The notes below the pieces were generated by a model. The model saw nothing but the letters and a program-made list of their open reading frames with translations. It ran no database searches and was not told where the DNA came from. A program made the position numbers and the translations under genes. Positions 59,006 to 64,000 of a stretch of DNA of 64,000 nucleotides are shown here, piece by piece (within the stretch, counting starts at the first letter, position 1; each line of letters opens with the position of its first letter). The DNA comes from Microlunatus panaciterrae (lineage in GTDB: Bacteria > Actinomycetota > Actinomycetes > Propionibacteriales > Propionibacteriaceae): NCBI RefSeq assembly GCF_016907535.1, contig NZ_JAFBCF010000001.1, forward strand, positions 1,922,001 through 1,986,000, read 5' to 3'.

Positions 59006-59701
59006 TCAACCCTCCGAGTCCCGTACGACCACCAGTCGTTCCTGCGCCGCAAGCAGCGCCGCAGCCGAAGCCTGGCCTTCCGGCAGCTCGACGTTGAGCA
59101 CGATCGACAGCCCGTCGGGACCGTCGGTGGTATCGATCACCTTGGCCTTGATGATCATGTTCGTGTAGCTGTCCCGGAAGGATGGATCGGCACCACCGGG
59201 CGGTAGGGCCACGAGTCTGACCGGGCCACTCGACGGCAGGTGACCGACGGGAGCGCGGCCGCTCACCAGTCTGATCCCGATCACGGAGTGGTTCGCGGCT
59301 GGGACGGTCACGCTCCCCACCGCACCGGCAGAGAGCAGCGAGCCGGCCATCAGGTCGACGGTGGCGTGCTGGCCGACCAGGACGGACAGCTGGTCAGCCG
59401 ACACGGTGCGCACCCCTGGGGTGTTGCCGACCGTTGCGGTCGTCAGGTCGCCTGCGCGGATGACTGCGCCGCGGTGGACGGTCCGAGCCACCACGACAAC
59501 GGTCTGGGCCTGCGAGACGTCGTGGTAGACGAAGAGCGAGGCGAGGCCGCCGAGGCAGAGGGCGATGATGCCGACGGCGATCCATTTCGGACTGCGCCGG
59601 AAGCGGACGGGAGGAGCTGCCGGTACACCAGGCACGGGTGTGACAGCTGACTGCTGGTTCTCGACGCGCTGGTGATTCGAGGTGTGCAAGGTCGACGGCA
59701 T
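59006..59701 (-). CDS. SAF-domain protein, CpaB/RcpC-like
   Basis: 231 residues, first gene of the Tad operon. One membrane helix (WIAVGIIALCLGGLASLFVYH) then a SAF domain (about 70-140: VVVARTVHRGAVIRAGDLTTATVG and GSLLSAGAVGSV) and a C-terminal beta part. CpaB/RcpC stabilises the outer part of the pilus channel and contacts pilin or peptidoglycan. GGAGGACT lies 11 bases before the ATG. A TAGCAT -10-like box is about 45 bases upstream, so the Tad operon probably begins here. Confidence 0.82.
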   Translation of the reverse strand: MPSTLHTSNHQRVENQQSAVTPVPGVPAAPPVRFRRSPKWIAVGIIALCLGGLASLFVYHDVSQAQTVVVVARTVHRGAVIRAGDLTTATVGNTPGVRTVSADQLSVLVGQHATVDLMAGSLLSAGAVGSVTVPAANHSVIGIRLVSGRAPVGHLPSSGPVRLVALPPGGADPSFRDSYTNMIIKAKVIDTTDGPDGLSIVLNVELPEGQASAAALLAAQERLVVVRDSEG

Positions 59702-59787
59702 TATCCCCCTAGTCCTCCTGATTTCGCGGGAGACTTGCCGACGATGCTAGGACAGGATGTCGGTCCATGTAACCCCCCAAGACCTGC
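59702..59787 (-). promoter_or_regulatory. Probable promoter region of the Tad operon
   Basis: Gap between the sigma-like gene and the SAF gene. Minus-strand TAGCAT at about 59751-59746 is a -10 candidate; 17 bases upstream of it a TTACAT is a weak -35. No GGACAACA box, as found upstream of the sigma-like gene, is seen here. Confidence 0.35.
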
Positions 59788-60546
59788 TCATGCCACCAGG
59801 GCGAGCTCGTCAGCGTGGGCGGCCAATCGGCGAACCGCTTTGCTGCAGACGAATCGGACCATGTCGGGGCTCATTCCATGCCGCGCCGCCGCCTCCCGAC
59901 CGGAGAGCCCTTCCGCATACACGCTGAGCAGGACATCCCGCGTCCGTGGGTTGATCAGACCCAGCCGACGACCGGCCGCGATCGTCCGCCAGGCCGTGAT
60001 CCCGGCTAGGTCGGCATTGTGGTCCAGGCACTGCCGGAGCATCTCCGCGGTGCGCACCCGATCGAGCACCTCATCGGGTGGCAACAGCATCAGACAAGCT
60101 CTGTCACGGCGGGCGGGGTCCTCCCTGGAGACGGCCTTGAGCGTGTCCAGGGCCAGATTCGCAGCTATCCGGCGCGGTCGGCGGGCCAGCGGGTAGGTCC
60201 GGATCCGACACCACAGCTGGGTGACGTAGTCGTCGACTCCGGCCCAGCGATCCCGCCGGGCCATCGTCACCACCTTGCCGAGCATCGTCTGCAGGACCAC
60301 CCGACCGGCGAGCTCAGATCCTCGGTGGTTCTCGGAGATCAGCGCCGCCAGCGCCGGGTCGGGCGACTCACGGATCACCGCGAGGACAGCGTCCAGGTTT
60401 GAGCAGTGCGCGAACACCGCCAGTCGCGTCTTCCAGTCGTCCAGCTGGTCGCCCTGCTCCGCGACCAAGGCTGTCCACTCGGTGTTGAGGGCTACCACGA
60501 TCTGGAAGTCCCCGCGCTCTGCTGCGTTGCCCCGGCGCTGTGACAC
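59788..60546 (-). CDS. Sigma-factor-like regulator preceding the Tad operon
   Basis: 252 residues, family not recognised. The C-terminal 50 residues (196-242) are a sigma-70 region-4-like helix-turn-helix: LINPRTRDVLLSVYAEGLSGREAAARHGMSPDMVRFVCSKAVRRLA. A helical middle (about 85-140, VLQTMLGKVVTMARRDRWAGVDDYVTQLWCRIRTYPLARRPRRIAAN) resembles region 2 only weakly. Such atypical sigma-like proteins or small activators sit beside other Tad loci. GTG start after GGGGAGGAAC. It lies on the same strand just upstream of the SAF gene (86 bases). The 21-bp-spaced boxes are upstream of this gene. Confidence 0.68.
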   Translation of the reverse strand: MSQRRGNAAERGDFQIVVALNTEWTALVAEQGDQLDDWKTRLAVFAHCSNLDAVLAVIRESPDPALAALISENHRGSELAGRVVLQTMLGKVVTMARRDRWAGVDDYVTQLWCRIRTYPLARRPRRIAANLALDTLKAVSREDPARRDRACLMLLPPDEVLDRVRTAEMLRQCLDHNADLAGITAWRTIAAGRRLGLINPRTRDVLLSVYAEGLSGREAAARHGMSPDMVRFVCSKAVRRLAAHADELALVA

Positions 60547-60570
60547 TGTTCCTCCCCGCTGTCGGTCGAT

Positions 60571-60653
60571 GACAACACAATGCCGAGGCGTTGTTGTGCG
60601 AAGTGTTGTCCGACCCGGAGGAGGTGTTGTCCGGTTATCGACCGATGTTGTCC
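60571..60653. promoter_or_regulatory. Array of TGTTGTCC boxes with 21-bp period
   Basis: Three direct copies of TGTTGTCC at 60604-60611, 60625-60632 and 60646-60653, exactly 21 bases apart (two helical turns), plus an inverted GACAACA at 60571-60577. They are 58-107 bases upstream of the sigma-like gene's start. An activator or autoregulator bound here would lie on one DNA face. Confidence 0.7.
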
Positions 60654-60684
60654 GTTGAGGCCGAGCGCCTAGGACGCCCTCGGC

Positions 60685-61017
60685 CTACACCACCCGGAGC
60701 CCGAACGCGAGCAGCAGCCCGAGCCCGAGGAAGAACGCGACCAGCTGCACCAGCCAGGGCACGCGGACCGTTGTGGTCCTGATGTCACCGCGCCCGCGGT
60801 AGGCGATGCCGGCCAGTCCCAGCAGGGCGAACAGGCCACCGAGCAGCGACACGACCAGCAGGCACCAACTCGCCTTGAGCAGGACCTTCTCCGAACCGGT
60901 CGCCTGGTCGGCCCAGCCACTGGAGAAGGTCACGGACAGCGCGAGGATGGCCGCCGCCAGGGTGATGACTTGCGCGATGGCCTCCTTGGCGAAGTCGAAC
61001 TGTCGGTTGACGTCCAT
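60685..61017 (-). CDS. Small three-helix membrane protein
   Basis: 110 residues, no family recognised. Three hydrophobic segments: AIAQVITLAAAILALSVTF, LLKASWCLLVVSLLGGLFALLGLAGIAY, VPWLVQLVAFFLGLGLLLAFG. Its ATG overlaps the stop of the upstream gene (TGATG), so the pair is translated together. Nothing links it to the Tad locus beyond proximity (its 3' end is 30 bases from the box array). Confidence 0.65.
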   Translation of the reverse strand: MDVNRQFDFAKEAIAQVITLAAAILALSVTFSSGWADQATGSEKVLLKASWCLLVVSLLGGLFALLGLAGIAYRGRGDIRTTTVRVPWLVQLVAFFLGLGLLLAFGLRVV

Positions 61018-61394
61018 CACGTCGGTGCCGTCCCGGTGGCCTGGCGGCGACCTTCGTCGCCGTAGCAGAAGGGTGGGATCCCGGCGCCACCGAAGCGTGC
61101 GTGCGCGGCGGCCAGGAACGTCGCCGCGTCCACGACTCCGCCGTCGGAGACGTCGTCATGCAGGACCCGTGCAGCCTCGGCGAGGTTGCTGACGGCGGTC
61201 TCCAGCAGGCTCTGACCCTCGTACCGGCTGGTCTGCCGCACCGCCTCGACCGCCCGGGTCCCCTGAGCCAGATAGGACCGCACCAGCCGCTGCGCCTCCT
61301 CGGTGAGCTCGACGTCGGCCGCGTGAACCCGATAGACGGCCAGGAACTCCGGTAGGACCGGTTCCTGATCTTGGGCGGCGCCGGCTGTGGTCAT
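61017..61394 (-). CDS. Hypothetical soluble protein
   Basis: 125 residues, function unknown. Helical and charged, with EFLAVYRVHAADVELTEEAQRLVRSYLAQGTRAVEAVRQTSRYEGQSLLET, then DAATFLAAAHARFGGAGIPPFCYGDEG. No signal peptide or motif. Coupled with the membrane protein gene downstream. It may be a partner of that protein; no toxin or antitoxin motif is seen. Confidence 0.55.
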   Translation of the reverse strand: MTTAGAAQDQEPVLPEFLAVYRVHAADVELTEEAQRLVRSYLAQGTRAVEAVRQTSRYEGQSLLETAVSNLAEAARVLHDDVSDGGVVDAATFLAAAHARFGGAGIPPFCYGDEGRRQATGTAPT

Positions 61395-61417
61395 GGTCGT
61401 CTCCTCCTGGGGTTCAG

Positions 61418-63004
61418 CTAGGCAGCGCCGAGACGCAGGTGCGAGACCTCGCTCGGTGGCTCATGTACGTCCATCGTCGGCGACGACGCCGCGGCACGCC
61501 AGACCGCTTGGGCAAACGGGTTGTCCCCCAGGTTGTGGGAACCGCTGCCGTTGGTCAGGAAGATCCACCCGTGCGGAGAGCGCCACAGATAGCTGCCCGG
61601 GTCAGGCTGTCGCAGCCGCCAACGGCTGAATGTCTTGAGCCGATGGTGGTAGGTGGTGAGCTTTCCCAGGTTGGCGAGGCTGGTCTGGCCGGGTGGCCCA
61701 CCCTTGTCCGGAGCCAGGTACGGGATGGTGTGGTCGACCTGCATTGCGCGCGAGGTGCAACCGCCGAACGGGAAGGCGTCGGCGGGTGAACGGAGGTGCA
61801 GCGTCTCCCGGATCCGGTACGACGCCTCATAGCCGTCGATCGGTGTCACGTCGATGGGGTCCAGCACCGGCTGGACGGTGACCCGGCAGTCCGCCCCAAG
61901 GAACTCGCGCACCTGGTCCAGAGTGACCGGTCCCACACCCTCGACTCGGGCCACGCCGCGACGGAGGCCCAGGAAGGACGCCACGTCGACGTGGATGTAG
62001 AGGGTGGCCCTGGGCAGCAGGCTGTCCGGGTCCATGCCGTCCAGTCGGATGAACGGGACCGCGCTCCGATCGGGCGCCGGGTCGTCTGCGTCGTTCTGGC
62101 TGGGGTGCAGGTCGCTCTCACTCACCAGGGCATCCAGGTCGTCGGCACGGCCGGGGGTGTGTGACTGCACCAAAGCATCCGCTGCGCTCTCCCCCACGAA
62201 CGGTGCCTCGAAGCACGGTTCCTCCAGCACCCGATCCTCGAACTCGCGCAACAGCATCAGCGCCCGGGCCGGGCTGGCGAGGATGCCCACTGCCTTCGAC
62301 CGGCGCACGTCGGCTGGGTCACCATCGCCCTTCCAGTGCAGGATCTGCGCGATCCGGTCGGCCATGGCGACGAACATGATCACGTCGCCGGCGCGAGCTC
62401 TGGCGACGAGAGTCTTGAGGCCGCAGTCGTTGGACTGACCACTGCGGACGAAGCGTTGCGCCTCCTCATGCCTGCGCCTGGCCTCGGCCTGCTCGGGGTC
62501 GGCCTCGATGATCTTGGCCACGACGAGGCTTTCGAACCGGCCCCAGGACAGGGCCGTGATGAACCCCGCGACCTCCGCATCGACATACCTGGCTGCCTCT
62601 TCCGACAGGTGACGGGTGGCCTGGCAGACCTTGCGGGCCATCCACCCGCGCACCTCACCCAGGCAGACCCGGCCCCACAACCGGGGCAGCCGGTGCCGAA
62701 GATCGAGAGCGTCGGCGATCAGGGCCGCGGCCGCGTTGGTCGTGGTGTTCTGCAGCGCGCCCAGTTCGGCGGCCGCGAACTCCAGCACCAACGGGGTTCC
62801 GGCCCCACCGAGCAGCTTGACCTGCTCCATCCCCGGCAGCAGTCGACCGTATCGGTCGCGCGCCTCGCCGTTGTGCAGATCGGCCCAGTGCGCCGCCAGC
62901 TGCAGCAGGCGCGTCTCCTGCTCGACCAGAAGCCGATGGCACTCGGACACCATCGAGGCCGCCGCCTTGGCGTCCAGCTCGGTCAGCCGATCAGCTTCGA
63001 TCAC
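61418..63004 (-). CDS. DUF222/13E12-family HNH endonuclease-domain protein
   Basis: 528 residues. N-terminal DUF222 helical domain (about 1-300), then an HNH domain: CTSRAMQVDHTIPYLAPDKGGP followed by NLGKLTTYHHRLKT, holding the His-Asn-His-like metal site. These proteins are frequent in high-GC actinobacteria in many copies; they are thought to be mobile-element-derived or phage-defence-related, but function is unknown. Starts with GTG 6 bases after a TAGAGT box, so it is probably leaderless. Single copy in this window. Confidence 0.85.
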   Translation of the reverse strand: MIEADRLTELDAKAAASMVSECHRLLVEQETRLLQLAAHWADLHNGEARDRYGRLLPGMEQVKLLGGAGTPLVLEFAAAELGALQNTTTNAAAALIADALDLRHRLPRLWGRVCLGEVRGWMARKVCQATRHLSEEAARYVDAEVAGFITALSWGRFESLVVAKIIEADPEQAEARRRHEEAQRFVRSGQSNDCGLKTLVARARAGDVIMFVAMADRIAQILHWKGDGDPADVRRSKAVGILASPARALMLLREFEDRVLEEPCFEAPFVGESAADALVQSHTPGRADDLDALVSESDLHPSQNDADDPAPDRSAVPFIRLDGMDPDSLLPRATLYIHVDVASFLGLRRGVARVEGVGPVTLDQVREFLGADCRVTVQPVLDPIDVTPIDGYEASYRIRETLHLRSPADAFPFGGCTSRAMQVDHTIPYLAPDKGGPPGQTSLANLGKLTTYHHRLKTFSRWRLRQPDPGSYLWRSPHGWIFLTNGSGSHNLGDNPFAQAVWRAAASSPTMDVHEPPSEVSHLRLGAA

Positions 63005-63010
63005 ACCTTC

Positions 63011-63016
63011 ACTCTA
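63011..63016 (-). promoter_or_regulatory. -10 box giving a leaderless DUF222-HNH mRNA
   Basis: TAGAGT on the minus strand, 6 bases before the GTG start. Confidence 0.5.
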
Positions 63017-63169
63017 GGCACCGGCACTGACAGAAGAGCGGCGCTCGCGGGGGTGCCGGGCACGGTCTTGATCACGATCCGGACTCGTTGATCAGGTTGA
63101 CCTTCCGCTGGCCCTACGCTTCCCTCACCGAGGCCCACAGAACGCCTCGCCCCGCCGACTGGGAGTGAC

Positions 63170-63823
63170 ATGCGAATGCGTTGGGTAGCGACCCTGGTCG
63201 CGCTGTTGATCATGGTCTGCGGCGGCTGCCTGCCTACCCCCGATCCGGCCACACCGTCGGCGCCAGCGTCGCCGTCGGCGACCCGCCAGGCCCAGCCGAG
63301 TCCCACCCCTTCGGAGCCGCAGATCTCGGCCCCGGCCGACCCCTCGCCGACACCCTCCCAGTCGGGCGCCTCCCAGTCGCGGACGGTGTTCCGGGTGTTC
63401 GTCGTTCGCCATGCCGAGCGCGCCGACGACGGAACCGACGACCCGCCGCTCACCCAGGAGGGGCAGGCGCGGGCCGAACGGTTGGCCAACCTGCTGGCCG
63501 CCCAGAACGGCATCGCCGTCTACGCCACCCAATACCAACGCGCACAGAGCACGGCCAAGCCGACCTCGCTGCGGTGGAACGTCAACATCACCAGCTATGA
63601 CCCGACGCAGCAGACGGCGGCCTTCGCCCAACAGGTGTTCGATGATCACCCCACCGGTGTGGTGCTGATCGTCGGGCACAGCGACACCGTGCCGGGCATC
63701 GTCGGCGCATTCTGCGAATGCCAGGTGAAGCCCATCTCCGAGCAGGACTTCGGCAACCTGTTCTGGGTCGACCTCGCCGCCGACGGCAGCGTGGTCGACT
63801 TCGAGCAGCGACCGACGTACTGA
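63170..63823 (+). CDS. Histidine phosphatase-family lipoprotein
   Basis: 217 residues. Lipoprotein signal peptide MRMRWVATLVALLIMVCGGC, a 50-residue Ser/Pro/Ala linker, then a phosphoglycerate-mutase-like domain: the catalytic motif VVRHAERAD, then LTQEGQARAERLANLLA, and the second His in VLIVGHSDTVPGIV. It acts outside the membrane; substrate unknown. GGGAG precedes the ATG. Its stop codon is inside the first copy of the tandem repeat. Confidence 0.87.
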   Translation: MRMRWVATLVALLIMVCGGCLPTPDPATPSAPASPSATRQAQPSPTPSEPQISAPADPSPTPSQSGASQSRTVFRVFVVRHAERADDGTDDPPLTQEGQARAERLANLLAAQNGIAVYATQYQRAQSTAKPTSLRWNVNITSYDPTQQTAAFAQQVFDDHPTGVVLIVGHSDTVPGIVGAFCECQVKPISEQDFGNLFWVDLAADGSVVDFEQRPTY

Positions 63824-63874
63824 TCAGAGACCGGGCTGATCAGAGACCGGGCTGATCAGAGACCGGGCTGATCA
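63820..63874. repeat. 16-bp tandem repeat (CTGATCAGAGACCGGG) x 3.4
   Basis: Identical units at 63820-63835, 63836-63851 and 63852-63867, with a partial fourth (to 63874). Each contains the palindrome TGATCA. The first copy supplies the TGA of the phosphatase gene and the last the TGA (minus) of the next gene. Copy number may vary between strains. Confidence 0.9.
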
Positions 63875-64000
63875 GGCGGACCTCACCACCAGCGACGGCA
63901 CCGCGAGCAGCCCGGAGGCCAGCCCGTCCCCGGCACGGTCCAGGTCCTGCATCCGGAACCGCCGCCCATAGCGCGCCACACTGTCGTCGACCAGGCCGTG
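63872..64000 (-). CDS. C-terminal part of an unidentified protein (runs off the window)
   Basis: 43 codons to the stop. The visible part includes DDSVARYGRRFRMQDLDRAG and ends LLAVPSLVVRSA. The stop TGA is inside the last, partial repeat unit. Too little is visible to assign a family. Confidence 0.5.
   Translation of the reverse strand, partial: HGLVDDSVARYGRRFRMQDLDRAGDGLASGLLAVPSLVVRSA

Noticed and set aside
63820-63874. CRISPR array or intrinsic terminator
   Set aside because: Repeats are contiguous without spacers, and there is no stable hairpin with a U-tract.
1-64000. tRNA, rRNA, IS elements, prophage and toxin-antitoxin genes
   Set aside because: None of the gaps has cloverleaf, transposase, integrase or phage genes; the only unassigned small pair (60685-61394) lacks toxin or antitoxin motifs.

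Overview
The window is uniformly GC-rich, densely packed DNA from a free-living high-GC actinobacterium. Pointers are the DUF222/13E12 HNH protein, two ANTAR regulators, a DinB2-type polymerase, the ssd-tadA-tadB-tadC pilus order, SigA-like TANNNT -10 boxes with several leaderless starts, and DUF427, DUF2207 and LysM/BTAD proteins. A Propionibacteriaceae-like soil organism (Microlunatus or Friedmanniella type) fits, but this is inferred from gene content only. No tRNA, rRNA, CRISPR array, IS element or prophage was seen, and nothing looks recently acquired.

Region 1 (1-4067): the 5' two-thirds of an archaeal-type aspartyl-tRNA synthetase on the minus strand, preceded by a well-formed translational T-box leader; methionine aminopeptidase; and an L,D-transpeptidase lipoprotein followed directly by a DinB2-like polymerase whose steric-gate residue is isoleucine. 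Region 2 (4068-20674): carbohydrate use. It holds a GH78 rhamnosidase with a DUF1479 oxygenase-like gene, a divergent ROK repressor, a DUF4091 (GH123-like) protein, a heparinase II/III-like lyase and an MFS sugar transporter, with RNase J, a flavin-binding protein, a methyltransferase, a GNAT, a PAS-ANTAR regulator and a DUF2207 membrane protein in between. Region 3 (20876-29307): a zinc alcohol dehydrogenase, an ABC exporter with a LolA-like lipoprotein gene, a divergent two-component system, a DHA2 drug exporter and a GAF-ANTAR regulator.

Region 4 (29321-45978): mostly metabolic genes. These include a large unrecognised toroid-like protein, an LLM oxidoreductase, dienelactone hydrolase, 4-alpha-glucanotransferase, a sulfite-oxidase-like enzyme, a PhoD-like phosphatase, an MDR reductase with a TspO-like protein, an autoregulated ArsR-SRPBCC pair, a complete fructose/ribose-type ABC importer with a trailing UspA gene, and small enzymes. 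Region 5 (45996-49839): dnaB, a 469-bp upstream region rich in DnaA-box-like sequences, a csoR-copZ copper operon, a RibD-like reductase and a methyltransferase.

Region 6 (49914-60685) is the most interesting part. It is a nearly fully translation-coupled Tad/Flp pilus operon running SAF (CpaB-like), tadZ/ssd, tadA, tadB, tadC, flp, two tadE-like genes, a tadG-like gene and finally a 963-residue membrane protein with LysM and BTAD domains. It is preceded by a divergent-looking sigma-factor-like regulator whose upstream region carries three 8-bp boxes spaced exactly 21 bp apart. No prepilin peptidase is present. Region 7 (60685-64000): a small hypothetical pair, the DUF222 HNH protein, a histidine-phosphatase lipoprotein, a 16-bp tandem repeat and the end of an unidentified gene.
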